49,472 nt of DNA from Solidesulfovibrio fructosivorans JJ] (GCF_000179555.1 NZ_AECZ01000030.1:1-49472), one strand, 5' to 3'; positions 7,710 to 15,776 are shown, counted from the first letter of the stretch. Program-made: numbers and translations. Notes: generated by a model from the letters alone, not told the origin.

Positions 7710-8864
7710 TCAAGGCGTGAGCCTACCGGAGGCGGCGTCTTCACGCAACCGCGCGGCCGCGTCCATGATCGTGTTCACGTACACCCGGCTGTGGTTGTAG
7801 GCGTAAAAAACCTTGCGCATGGCCTCGTCGGACATGCCCGTCTTCCAGCCCATGGCCCGCAAAATGTTGCCCAGGCTCATCAACGCGTCGGCGACGTCGA
7901 ACAGGTCGGCCTTGCCGTCGCCGTCGCCGTCCACGGCGTATTTGAGCGCGTTGGAGGGCATGAACTGGCAGATGCCGATGGCCCCGTAAATGGAGCCGGG
8001 GATGGACAGCGGGTCCATGTTCTGGGCGTCGGCGTAGCGCAGCAAGGCCTTGAGCTCGCCGTAGGCCCACTCGCCCTTTTGAAGGGCTTTTTTCTCCAAC
8101 CAGGCCCGCCGGTCGGGGGAAGGCTTCTCGTAGGCGAAGGCCGACTCGATGCGTTTCAGATCCTCGGCGGCGACAAGGCTCGACAGGTTGACCACGGCCA
8201 CCCGGTCGCCGAGGTAGAGCCCCACCCGGGTTTCCACCGCCAGCAGCGCCACCAGGTATTCCTCGGGCACGCCGTAGCGTTGCCGCACCCGGGAGAGCGC
8301 CTCGCGATTGCGGGCGTAAAACTCCCGGGCCTCGCCCAGGCGCTGGGGCGTGAGCACGATATCGTGGACCTCCCGGGCGCTGAAGTCCGGGTAGGCGATG
8401 TTCTCCGGAGCGCGCACCGGATTCCTGGCCAGCTCCTCCAGCAACGATTCGCTGGCCGCCGGGTTCGGCGGCAGCCCCACCGCCGTCTGGTAGGACTTGA
8501 TGGCCCATTTGGTCATGCGGTCCAACCGCCCGTCCACCGGGCCGGGATACCAGCCCAAGGCCGAAAGCCTGTTCTGGGTGTCGGCAACGATCCGCAGCCC
8601 GTACTTGCGCATGTACAGGGACGTGAGCTTGTCGGCCATGGCGTTTTGGGAAAAGGCCATCTCGGCCCGGGAATACAGCCGGCGCAGCCTGGATTCGGAA
8701 AAGCCGTCGGCCACGAGCCGGCGCACCACCGGTTCGAAGGCCGGGTCCACCGTGGAGGCGGCCAACGCGGCTAGAGCGGCCCCCAGAAAGACCGCGACCA
8801 GCGCCGCCGACATGGCGTATCCGTACCAGCGCGTCCGCAACCGCGCCATCCAGGCCGTATCCAT
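7710..8864 (-). CDS. Lytic murein transglycosylase, MltB family, with peptidoglycan-binding-like domain
   Basis: Membrane-anchored lytic transglycosylase that would cleave peptidoglycan glycan strands. From the ATG at MDTAWMARLR (384 residues) there is one N-terminal hydrophobic helix (about 16-37). A peptidoglycan-binding-1-like segment follows at about 92-146 (TQNRLSALGWYPGPVDGRLD, then AIKSYQTAVGLP). Next comes the MltB/Slt35 catalytic domain with Glu211 in VALLAVETRVGLYLG. The IGICQFMPSNALKYAVDGDGDGKADLFD segment is typical of the family and contains an acidic, EF-hand-like loop. The order (binding domain before catalytic domain) differs from several family members with a C-terminal binding domain. 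The gap to the Gate-domain gene upstream is 16 bases, indicating an operon. Confidence 0.88.
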   Translation of the reverse strand: MDTAWMARLRTRWYGYAMSAALVAVFLGAALAALAASTVDPAFEPVVRRLVADGFSESRLRRLYSRAEMAFSQNAMADKLTSLYMRKYGLRIVADTQNRLSALGWYPGPVDGRLDRMTKWAIKSYQTAVGLPPNPAASESLLEELARNPVRAPENIAYPDFSAREVHDIVLTPQRLGEAREFYARNREALSRVRQRYGVPEEYLVALLAVETRVGLYLGDRVAVVNLSSLVAAEDLKRIESAFAYEKPSPDRRAWLEKKALQKGEWAYGELKALLRYADAQNMDPLSIPGSIYGAIGICQFMPSNALKYAVDGDGDGKADLFDVADALMSLGNILRAMGWKTGMSDEAMRKVFYAYNHSRVYVNTIMDAAARLREDAASGRLTP

Positions 8865-8880
8865 CGCGCCCCCGACGCTC

Positions 8881-9849
8881 TCAGGCCGTCCGCGCCCTGG
8901 CAAAGGCCGGGGCGATCCGGGACAGGACCGCCACCACGACCAGGGAAAAGACCAGCCTTCCGACGAATGTGCCCCACAGGCTCGCGCCGATCAAGCACAT
9001 TAAGAGCGTGTCCTCGATAAGCGCGTGGGACAGGCTCATGAGACTTATGGCCGAAAACACGTCCCGGCGTTCCACCTTGCCCTGCCGCACGTCGAGCAGG
9101 ATCAGCCCCGAACCGTAGGCCAGGCCCATGACCAGCCCGATGACGGTGATGGTGGCGGCCGCCCGGCCGATGCCCATAAGCCGCAAAAAGGGCATGAGCG
9201 CCGTTTCGAAAAGACGCGTCACGCCAAGGGCCCCCAACACGCGCATGAGCCCGACCAGACTGGCGATGACGCAATAGATCATGGCCAGGTTCTTCACTTC
9301 GCCGAAGGCCCAGGCGGCCAGGCTCGCGTCCGCGGCCGAGGGGGTGAACAGCAGCGGCGCCGGCTCCGTAAAAAGGTCCAACCCCGAAAAAATGCCGTGA
9401 AGCAACGCGCCGCAGGCCAGCGCCGCCGCCAGTCGCAGCACCGCCTGGCCGGTGAACCCCACGCCGCATTTCTTGGCGATGGCCCCCTCGACGAAAATGT
9501 TGTGGGCCAGGAGCATCATGGTGGCGATGACCGTGGCCTGGGCGACGGTGAGCGGCTCCATGGTCGGGACCAGGGCGGCGTGCACGGCCAGAGCGGCGTA
9601 AAGGTTGTTGGCTATGGCCGTGGCCCAGGACAGGCCGCACTCCGGCGGCAGACCGACCAGCCCCATGACCGGGGCCAGGGGCTTGGCCAAAAGCGTGATC
9701 AGGCCGAGTTCCTTGAGAATCTTCACGCCGATCAGGATCGGCACCATGACCTTGAACAGGTCGAGGCAGATCCGGGCGGCGTCCTTGGCCACTTTCGCGG
9801 CCTGTGCGGGGAGTTGGTCGAGGCGAAATTGCATGGAGCGGTCGGCCAA
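8881..9849 (-). CDS. Nucleoside recognition (Gate) domain membrane protein
   Basis: A 322-residue polytopic membrane protein with two Gate-type repeats: one around LIGVKILKELGLITLLAKPLAPVMGL (about 39-65) and one around GLMRVLGALGVTRLFETALMPFLRLMGI in the second half, followed by ISLMSLSHALIEDT. These are features of the family that includes SpmA/SpmB and nucleoside-transporter cores. Transported substrate, if any, is unknown. The start is TTG with a GAAGG ribosome site; an ATG five codons later is the alternative. It lies between a lipoprotein gene (15-base gap) and mltB (16-base gap). Confidence 0.8.
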   Translation of the reverse strand: MADRSMQFRLDQLPAQAAKVAKDAARICLDLFKVMVPILIGVKILKELGLITLLAKPLAPVMGLVGLPPECGLSWATAIANNLYAALAVHAALVPTMEPLTVAQATVIATMMLLAHNIFVEGAIAKKCGVGFTGQAVLRLAAALACGALLHGIFSGLDLFTEPAPLLFTPSAADASLAAWAFGEVKNLAMIYCVIASLVGLMRVLGALGVTRLFETALMPFLRLMGIGRAAATITVIGLVMGLAYGSGLILLDVRQGKVERRDVFSAISLMSLSHALIEDTLLMCLIGASLWGTFVGRLVFSLVVVAVLSRIAPAFARARTA

Positions 9850-9864
9850 AAGGGCCTTCGTTTT

Positions 9865-10347
9865 TTAAGGCATCACCTTGTTGTTGCGGCTTAAGGCGGC
9901 ATAGCGCGTGAAGGCGGCGTCGGTCATCACGCCCGCGCCCACATACACGGCGCGCCAGTCCTCGGGCGAGAGGGCGACGCCCTCCATGGCGGAGGTGAGC
10001 TGTATGTCGTAGACCATGATGGTAAGGTATTCCCGGGCCGGGTCGCTTCCGGTCCTGGCGGCGGCCAGGGCGGCGTCGGTCGTGGCCTGGGCGGACCAGT
10101 TCCCGGTCCAGGAGCCCACGTAGACCTGCCGGGCATAGCGCCTGTAGGCGTCCGGGTCCTCGGGTTTCGGCGCGGCGGCCTTGGCTTTGGTCACCGCGGC
10201 GCGCACCATGGCCACATTGTCTTCGGTCAGGGGCATGGCCGCCGGAGCGGTCGGTTTCCCGGCCGGGCGGGTCCCGGAAAAAAGGCCGCAGCCGCCAAGG
10301 AGCAAGGTCGAAAGGACCAGAAACGCCGTCAAGGCCGTGCGCGCCAT
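9865..10347 (-). CDS. Hypothetical lipoprotein
   Basis: A 160-residue predicted lipoprotein. The signal sequence MARTALTAFLVLSTLLLGGC ends in a canonical lipobox (LGGC, Cys20). The mature part is Ala-rich, then has one compact domain with RRYARQVYVGSWTGNW and EYLTIMVYDIQLTSAMEGVALS. I do not recognise a family. It heads a four-gene minus-strand run with the Gate protein, MltB-like transglycosylase and deacetylase, so an envelope role is likely. Confidence 0.75.
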   Translation of the reverse strand: MARTALTAFLVLSTLLLGGCGLFSGTRPAGKPTAPAAMPLTEDNVAMVRAAVTKAKAAAPKPEDPDAYRRYARQVYVGSWTGNWSAQATTDAALAAARTGSDPAREYLTIMVYDIQLTSAMEGVALSPEDWRAVYVGAGVMTDAAFTRYAALSRNNKVMP

Positions 10348-10453
10348 GGAAGCCTCCGGGAGATGCGATCCGTGCGGCGCGAAGAAAGCATGTTCCGGCC
10401 ATTTTGTCCATGGCGGCGGGAGGGTTGCCGGCCCCGCCCGCCGCGTTTGGTCC

Positions 10454-10798
10454 CTACTTCTTGGACAGGGTGTCGAAGGCGCTCAGGATGTGGGACGAGT
10501 AGACGAAGGCCGCTCCGGCGTTGAGGCCTATGGCCACGGCCAGGGTTTCGAGGAGTTCCTCGCGGCTGGCCCCGGCGTCCACGGCGGCCTTGCTGTGCAC
10601 GGCGATGCAGGTTTCGCAGCGCGTGGTCGCGGCCACGGCCAGGGCGATGAGTTCGCGGGTCTTGGCGTCGAGAGCGCCATGGGCGGCGGCCGCCTCGTCA
10701 AAGGTGCGTATGGCGCTCATGATTTTGGGATTGCCTTTGGCCAACTCGCCGAGATCCTGCATGGCGTCGCCAAGCAATCCCTTCCAATCGGTGGACAT
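10454..10798 (-). CDS. Carboxymuconolactone decarboxylase / AhpD-like protein
   Basis: A 114-residue all-helical protein of the AhpD-like superfamily. The redox signature ExxCxxCxxxH is present as RCETCIAVHS, with Cys61, Cys64 and His68, and Glu49 (RELIALAVA) matches the conserved upstream acidic residue. Such small proteins usually act as peroxidase or disulfide-exchange partners; true decarboxylases lack the CxxC pair. Strong AT-containing leader TTAAGGAG precedes the ATG. It appears monocistronic and may contribute to oxygen tolerance. Confidence 0.88.
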   Translation of the reverse strand: MSTDWKGLLGDAMQDLGELAKGNPKIMSAIRTFDEAAAAHGALDAKTRELIALAVAATTRCETCIAVHSKAAVDAGASREELLETLAVAIGLNAGAAFVYSSHILSAFDTLSKK

Positions 10799-10842
10799 GC
10801 CGTAGTACTCCTTAAAGTCTTGCCGCCATCCGGCGGCGGTTG

Positions 10843-10870
10843 CCGGAAACGCGGACCCCTCCGCTTCCGG
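10843..10870. terminator. Hairpin between the SLT gene and the AhpD-like gene
   Basis: CCGGAA and GCGGA (10843-10855) pair with TCCGC and TTCCGG (10860-10870) around a CCCC loop, with two bulged bases. A second small hairpin (CCGCC/GGCGG) lies about 10 bases beyond. No U-run follows, so termination of the SLT transcript is only a guess. Confidence 0.35.
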
Positions 10871-10917
10871 ATTGGTCCGTGCTGGCGCAAAACCGCGCGC
10901 GGGTCAAGGGCGGGGCT

Positions 10918-11478
10918 TCAGCGGGGTCCGACCCGGGCCATGACCTTGGCCACGTAATCCCGGGTTTCGGGGATATCGGGGATGGGACCGCCTTTTGGGA
11001 CGCGGCCGGGTCCGGCGTTGTAGGCGGCCAGGGCCAGGCGCACGTCGCCGTAGGCGTCGAGCAGCCGGCGCATGTAGCGTATGCCTGCCTCCAGGTTGCT
11101 TGCGCCGTCGAAGGCGTCGTCGAGGCCCAGATCCCTGCCGGTGTCGGGCATGATCTGCATGAGCCCGGCCGCGCCTTTCGGGGAGACGGCCCGGGTCTCG
11201 AAGCCGGACTCCACTTCCACCATGGCGGTCACGAGGCGCGGGTCCATGCCGCTGCGGCGGCAGTAGTAGCGGATGAAGGGAATGACCTTGCGTTCGTCCG
11301 TGCCGGCGGGCAGGCGCATGTAGTCGAAGGGCCTGTAGCGGTCGTTGAGCTTTTTGTTGCTGAGGTGGATGGAGCCCTTGGCGTCGCGGTATTCGTAGAT
11401 GGTGTCGGCCCTTGCCTGTGGCGCGACGGCAAGGGCGGCCAGCACGAGGGCCGGAAGGAGGCGGCGCGGCGCGAACAT
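10918..11478 (-). CDS. Lytic transglycosylase (SLT domain) with DUF4124-like N-terminus
   Basis: Secreted peptidoglycan-cleaving enzyme of 186 residues from the ATG at MFAPRRLLPA. Residues 1-24 form a signal peptide. Residues 25-45 (DTIYEYRDAKGSIHLSNKK) resemble the short DUF4124 domain. The goose-lysozyme-like SLT domain follows, with catalytic Glu90 in AMVEVESGF, the AGLMQIMPDT motif near 104-113, and ALAAYNAGPGRV near the C-terminus. A TTG 12 codons upstream is an alternative start. It could act in wall remodelling for the pilus locus just upstream, but a family A hairpin separates the two. Confidence 0.9.
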   Translation of the reverse strand: MFAPRRLLPALVLAALAVAPQARADTIYEYRDAKGSIHLSNKKLNDRYRPFDYMRLPAGTDERKVIPFIRYYCRRSGMDPRLVTAMVEVESGFETRAVSPKGAAGLMQIMPDTGRDLGLDDAFDGASNLEAGIRYMRRLLDAYGDVRLALAAYNAGPGRVPKGGPIPDIPETRDYVAKVMARVGPR

Positions 11479-11530
11479 GGCGGCCAGTGTGCGTGGCCGT
11501 GGCGAATTTTGCAAGCCGCTTCGGGGTTGG

Positions 11531-11589
11531 GAAGGAGCGAGAGGGGAAACCCTTTGAAAAGGGTTTCCCCTCTCGCGCTCTCCCCTTCC
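11531..11589. terminator. Family A palindrome (copy A2), likely terminator of the pilus tip operon
   Basis: A near-perfect hairpin with an 18-bp stem, CGAGAGGGGAAACCCTTT at 11538-11555 against 11558-11575, and a 2-base loop. Outer GAG/CTC pairing continues after a 2-base bulge, and CTCCCCTTCC follows. It lies 105 bases beyond the stop of the lectin-headed tip protein and 52 bases before the SLT start. Its arms match copies A1, A3 and A5. Confidence 0.8.
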
Positions 11590-11693
11590 GAAACTTTCTT
11601 ATGGGGTTAGGCACGACACCCATAGATCGTACATGTGGAAAGGGCTTGCCGAGGAGCATCATGAAACACGGGGGATTACCCGTCAGGTCGCGC

Positions 11694-13121
11694 TTAGTGG
11701 CGAAAGGCCAGGGCGAAGTCGTGTATGGCCACGGTCTGGGTCTCCGCGCCCGTGGCCTCGGTCCAGCCGAAGCGTATGGCGTCGAGTCTGGCGTGGTCGG
11801 CGGCGGCCAGGCGCACGGTGCTCGATACGAGGGCGGGCTCCGCCGTGTAGTCGGCTGTCACGTCGCTTTTTCCCGTGCCTGTCGGGTCGATCCAGGCCAG
11901 CACGGTGTAGACGCCCTCCCCGCTTTCGGTCGCGCGGTGGATTTCCACGCGCATGGCGTGTTCCTCGGCGTCTTCGAGCCAGTTCGCCCCACCGCGCGGT
12001 ACGACCCGTTCCTGGTAGCCGGAGCTGGTCTTGTCCGGATTCCGGGGGGAATCCCCCGCGCCGTGGGTATTGTCGTCGCAGTTCGTTTCCGTCCCGCCCC
12101 AATAGACGATGGCCACGTGATTGGCGTTGGATTTGTCGCGCCGGGAATTGGACGACGCCGGGTTTCCGCCGCCCCTGTTCGGGTAGGTGTCCACTTCGAT
12201 AGCCATTTTCGGGGCTTTTATGCCCTGCCCGCTGATTCCCGGGCCGGCATAGCCCAAATATTCGCCCATTCTGCCGAACGTCGGGCCGCCGGCGGCGGCC
12301 TCGGGATCGTTTTCGGCCGTCACTATGGCGAAGGTGAAGCCGTCTCCCCGCTCCTTGGAGTCGGAGGAATTGTCGTAGTCGTCGAAAGTGAAGCCGAAGG
12401 AGACGCGCAGGCCGCTGCCGAAGGCGCATTTCCCCGCGTCGCAGGCGGCCTTGCTGCCGGTGTACCACACGGCCGCGCTCGAGTCGGACGTTCCGCCGCC
12501 AAGGCGCACCCAGCCGTCAACGTAGCGGCTGGCGTATTGGGCCCACAGCGAAACCCATTCCGCATAGGAAAGACTATTGGACGCCTTGGAGGCATCGGTG
12601 CCAAAGACGAGGATGGCCTCCGCCACATTGGTGGTTTCGCCGAGGGTCGGGGCCTTGAACGCGTCGATATCGTTGGCGAAGGTGATGGTGGCGGCGGTTT
12701 GGCGGCGCATGGCGACGCGCACGTTGGTTTCGCGCGGCGAACCGGGGTCCACGGTGCCGATGCTGGTCACGGTCACCGCGCCGACGGCGTCCGGGCCGGA
12801 CTGGGTGAGGGTGATGGCGTCGTCGCCTATGGAAAAGGTGCCGCTGCGGCCGTCTGCCCAGAAGTTGAGGCCGGACAGGGCAAGGTAATAGGCGCGCATT
12901 TCGTTTGCGCCGGCCTGTGTCGTGAGCACGGCATGGGGAGAGGTGAGGATGAGGCCCGCGGCCAGGCCGGAGAGAACAACGAGCGCGCCGACGGAGAAAA
13001 GGAGGGTGGAGCCGGATTGGGGAACAACCGGAATGATCGTTTCGGTATTCGATACAGACCCACCGTCACAATCCATGGCAACCACTCGCCGCAAAAGACT
13101 AAAAAAGCGGCGCAGGGCCAA
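11694..13121 (-). CDS. PilX/MshP-like stem fused to L-type lectin-like domain (MshQ-like pilus tip protein)
   Basis: Predicted surface adhesin at the pilus tip, 475 residues. A minor-pilin stem (residues 36-90) has Gly37-Ser38 as a possible processing site, the hydrophobic STLLFSVGALVVL helix, and MRAYY...SGLNFW, matching the neighbouring tip protein. Residues about 185-475 look like an L-type (legume-like) lectin fold. They show GDGFTF at 259-264, EYLGYAG at 287-293, EVDTYPN at 309-315 with Asp and Asn in the usual metal-site places, and NHVAIVYWG at 334-342. Vibrio MshQ likewise has a lectin-like domain at the end of its operon. The start is TTG; an ATG 15 codons later is possible. Sugar specificity is unknown. 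Confidence 0.75.
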   Translation of the reverse strand: MALRRFFSLLRRVVAMDCDGGSVSNTETIIPVVPQSGSTLLFSVGALVVLSGLAAGLILTSPHAVLTTQAGANEMRAYYLALSGLNFWADGRSGTFSIGDDAITLTQSGPDAVGAVTVTSIGTVDPGSPRETNVRVAMRRQTAATITFANDIDAFKAPTLGETTNVAEAILVFGTDASKASNSLSYAEWVSLWAQYASRYVDGWVRLGGGTSDSSAAVWYTGSKAACDAGKCAFGSGLRVSFGFTFDDYDNSSDSKERGDGFTFAIVTAENDPEAAAGGPTFGRMGEYLGYAGPGISGQGIKAPKMAIEVDTYPNRGGGNPASSNSRRDKSNANHVAIVYWGGTETNCDDNTHGAGDSPRNPDKTSSGYQERVVPRGGANWLEDAEEHAMRVEIHRATESGEGVYTVLAWIDPTGTGKSDVTADYTAEPALVSSTVRLAAADHARLDAIRFGWTEATGAETQTVAIHDFALAFRH

Positions 13122-13131
13122 AGGGGATACC

Positions 13132-14565
13132 GCTTTAAAATAATATACCCTCCAGCACCTCCTCTGTCATTTTAAAATAGCATCATATAAATAATAATAT
13201 ACGATTTATAAGTCTATTTATCAAAACACCTCATCGTTTCGAAAAGTACGTTGACTCAACATAATCCATATGTATATCCGGCCTCCCTCCCCATAAACCT
13301 GTAATATCTCCATCCGAACAATATAATGCACCTGTCATCCATGTTCCACTGCCCAATTTAACGCCAGTACCACCATAAACTGTCCCAAACCAAACACCAC
13401 CCTGTATCGAAAACTTACCTGTTACATCAGCAAACAATTTACTAGCATACTCTTTATAAGAAAGATTCAAAGATTGTGGTAGTTTTGTTGTATTTTTAAA
13501 ACACTTCTGTGAGCTCGTGGTTTTAATATACACGTTTTGCGGCGTAACCGTCATATCACCAGACACAAATATATTCACATAACCGCTGGATAAATCAAAA
13601 CAAACATTATATCCCCAAGGAATCGTAAAATTTCTATATGAATAAGAATGATCATTTAAATCTTTTCCTGTAAACGTACATTGCTTATTAACACATAACT
13701 CATTGTTTGTTGCATCAAAATCAGTAGAAGTTGAAGGAGTTTCATGGCCGGGAAAAACCAATTCTGTAGTACAAGACTTTGGAGCAGCCACAGTTTCAAT
13801 TACAACATTTTCATAATCTCCAGAGCCAGAAATATCCCCATACGAGTTCACATGCGCTGTCCCATAAATATGACCGTTGGTAGTATCAATCGTTCCCTGT
13901 GTATAAACATCCCCAGTAACCGATGCGTTGCTGTTAAATGTAACCGCCCCTACAGCTCTAACCGTGCCTACAACAGGACGCCCTATAACCACCCCCCCCT
14001 GTGAATAGACATCGCCATATAGAACGTTCCCGGATGTCGCTAACTCTATATCAGAATTTGAGCATATTTCTATTGGATTATCCACTGTTCCAACAACATT
14101 TTTAGTAACTGTAAGCATTTGTGTTGATGACGTAGACACAATAGAACCAGTTAAGTTTGATCCTTCATTCATATCTATTGTTGACGCTGCGATATTCCCA
14201 TTCAAATCTCCACCAAATGAAATTGCCCCCTTTGCACCCAATAAATTCTTTGACAACCCGCTTCCACTTGGACCACCACCAGATGATCCAGTATAAGTGT
14301 ACTTTACTCCCAAGACTGGATCTATTTTATAATTATATTTTGCATTATTTCCCTCAGCATCTACACTACCCACAATATACTCAATATCATATTCATTTTG
14401 TGATATAGTATTGTTTACAACTGAATATGTAAAGCCATCATTTGGCGAGATTGAATACGTTACAGCTGAAGCACCCTCCATCATATTTGCGACAAATTGA
14501 TTAGCGTATAAACTATTTTCACTGGCTTTTTGCATCGATTGAATGAACTGCAACCCGGCATTGGC
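13132..14565. other. AT-rich segment within the pilus locus
   Basis: GC content falls sharply, to roughly 30-40 % by eye, between about 13132 and 14565, while flanking sequence is GC-rich. The segment covers all but the first 62-65 codons of the tip-protein gene plus the following 109-base gap, where 10-mers such as AATAATATAC recur (13138 and 13192 regions). The right edge falls just after the conserved stem-coding part. No transposase or att-like repeats were seen. Confidence 0.85.
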
Positions 14566-14757
14566 ATTGTAATACGCCCGCATGCCGGCTTCCTGCTCCA
14601 GCTTTCCCCGCGACGCCGACGGGCTCATGAGTGACACGCCGGCCGCGACAGCGCCAAGCACCACAAGCGCCCCGATCATCCACAACAGCGTGGAACCGGA
14701 TGACGACCTGGGACCTTCCCCAAACACATTGGATACGGCGCGGCGAAGTCGCTTCAT
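13231..14757 (-). CDS. PilX/MshP-like pilus tip protein with AT-rich variable head
   Basis: A 508-residue minor-pilin-like protein. The first 70 residues form a GC-rich stem with possible cleavage at Gly21-Ser22, helix STLLWMIGALVVLGAVAAG and MRAYYNANAGLQF, as in PilX/MshP proteins, which lack the canonical Glu at +5. The rest is Asn/Ser/Thr/Tyr/Gly-rich. Repeated short turns of the type GDVYSQGGVVIG, VTGDVYTQG and IYGTAHVNSYGDISGSG suggest a beta-solenoid. Several Cys (for example CTTEL, ELCVNKQC, CFDLSS, CFKNT) could form disulfides outside the cell. The head is encoded by AT-rich DNA with AT-ending codons, unlike the stem. A G8 tract (13992-13999) lies at about codon 254. The function of the head is not recognisable. 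Confidence 0.75.
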   Translation of the reverse strand: MKRLRRAVSNVFGEGPRSSSGSTLLWMIGALVVLGAVAAGVSLMSPSASRGKLEQEAGMRAYYNANAGLQFIQSMQKASENSLYANQFVANMMEGASAVTYSISPNDGFTYSVVNNTISQNEYDIEYIVGSVDAEGNNAKYNYKIDPVLGVKYTYTGSSGGGPSGSGLSKNLLGAKGAISFGGDLNGNIAASTIDMNEGSNLTGSIVSTSSTQMLTVTKNVVGTVDNPIEICSNSDIELATSGNVLYGDVYSQGGVVIGRPVVGTVRAVGAVTFNSNASVTGDVYTQGTIDTTNGHIYGTAHVNSYGDISGSGDYENVVIETVAAPKSCTTELVFPGHETPSTSTDFDATNNELCVNKQCTFTGKDLNDHSYSYRNFTIPWGYNVCFDLSSGYVNIFVSGDMTVTPQNVYIKTTSSQKCFKNTTKLPQSLNLSYKEYASKLFADVTGKFSIQGGVWFGTVYGGTGVKLGSGTWMTGALYCSDGDITGLWGGRPDIHMDYVESTYFSKR

Positions 14758-14764
14758 GACATGC

Positions 14765-15304
14765 TCACTCGTCTTTAATCTTGTTCAGAGCCACCCGGGT
14801 GGAATACGCCTGCGAAAACCCCTGGCTTGGATCGTCCCCGACCATGGTAAAGGAGATGCCGATCAGCGAAGTGCCGCTGCTGTCGAAGGTCGTGGCTGCG
14901 GGAGCGGCATAGTTGGTATAATAGGTGAACCGCAGCGAATCGGCGGCGACGCCATCCGTCAGCACATACCCTGTTCCATTCAGGGAATACATAATCTTAT
15001 CATCAGACTGCGATATAACAATCGCATCATTGTCAAGCGATGTGTTGTAGGAAATGGAATTCGTTCCCCCTGACGAAGACGCTGGCGTAAGATAGGTAAA
15101 ATCGATCGTCATCCGCTGCAGGGCATTCTGGGCTTTCTGCACGGCGGCGGTCGAATTGCGCGCCATGGTGTAGCCCGAGACGAAATTGGTGAACATGCGT
15201 GAAGTCAAAAGCGCCATGACGCCAAGCAGCACCAGGACGAACACGACTTCGAGCAACGTAAAGCCGCCGCAACGACTTTTAGCGACACGTCGTTCGCCGC
15301 GCAT
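14765..15304 (-). CDS. Type IV pseudopilin, PilW/MshO-like
   Basis: Prepilin-like protein of 179 residues. The class III signal CGGFTLLEVVFVLVLLGVMALL gives cleavage after Gly14, Phe at +1 and Glu at +5, followed by a hydrophobic helix. The C-terminal domain (TMVGDDPSQGFSQAYSTRVALNKIKDE at the end) is consistent with a PilW/MshO minor pilin. It starts 1 base after the upstream pseudopilin stop and ends 7 bases before the next gene, so the three are translationally linked. GC content is already lower here than in the machine genes. Confidence 0.82.
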   Translation of the reverse strand: MRGERRVAKSRCGGFTLLEVVFVLVLLGVMALLTSRMFTNFVSGYTMARNSTAAVQKAQNALQRMTIDFTYLTPASSSGGTNSISYNTSLDNDAIVISQSDDKIMYSLNGTGYVLTDGVAADSLRFTYYTNYAAPAATTFDSSGTSLIGISFTMVGDDPSQGFSQAYSTRVALNKIKDE

Positions 15305-15305
15305 C

Positions 15306-15776
15306 TCAATTGCCCCCCGGAATATTGCAATTCACAGTCGCCTTGTTGCTCCCAAAAATATAACTCAGGCTGACACTGGAACTGGCGTCCGGCTTGATGG
15401 TCACGAGCAGAAACTGATCGGCGCTGGAATTGGTGACGAATGTATTGGAGTCAGGACAAACGAAATTCTTGTTCGTAATGACGTAACTCGACCCGCTTCC
15501 GTGCATGGTCTGCACCTGGCCGACCGTCCCAAGCGCGGTATTAAATGCGCTCAAGTTACTATAATTCCCCTTTTCCTTATCCGATATCATGTTCTCCAGC
15601 ACAAGCTGCAAGCTGGCGTCTGTCTGCAACTGCTTGACGGGAATATCCGTGCGCGTGATGCCCGAGGAAAAATAGGAAGCGGCAATCATCGCGACAATCC
15701 CGAAGAGCACGAGCGTCATGATGATTTCCAGGAGCGTAAAGCCCAGCGAGGAGGCGGCAGCGGACGGCTTGTTCAT
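15306..15776 (-). CDS. Type IV pseudopilin, MshD-like
   Basis: Prepilin-like protein, 156 residues from the ATG at MNKPSAAASS. The N-terminal signal SSLGFTLLEIIMTLVLFGIVAM gives cleavage after Gly12 and Glu at +5. The globular part is polar, with two Cys (FVCPDS and VNCNIPGG) near the C-terminus. Its ATG overlaps the stop of the GspH-like gene by four bases (ATGA), a translational-coupling arrangement. The position after the MshC-like gene and before the MshO-like gene matches the Vibrio MSHA order. Confidence 0.82.
   Translation of the reverse strand: MNKPSAAASSLGFTLLEIIMTLVLFGIVAMIAASYFSSGITRTDIPVKQLQTDASLQLVLENMISDKEKGNYSNLSAFNTALGTVGQVQTMHGSGSSYVITNKNFVCPDSNTFVTNSSADQFLLVTIKPDASSSVSLSYIFGSNKATVNCNIPGGN

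Noticed and set aside
13132-14565. The AT-rich segment as an insertion sequence.
   Set aside because: It is in frame with the stem, encodes one surface-type protein and has no transposase or terminal inverted repeats.
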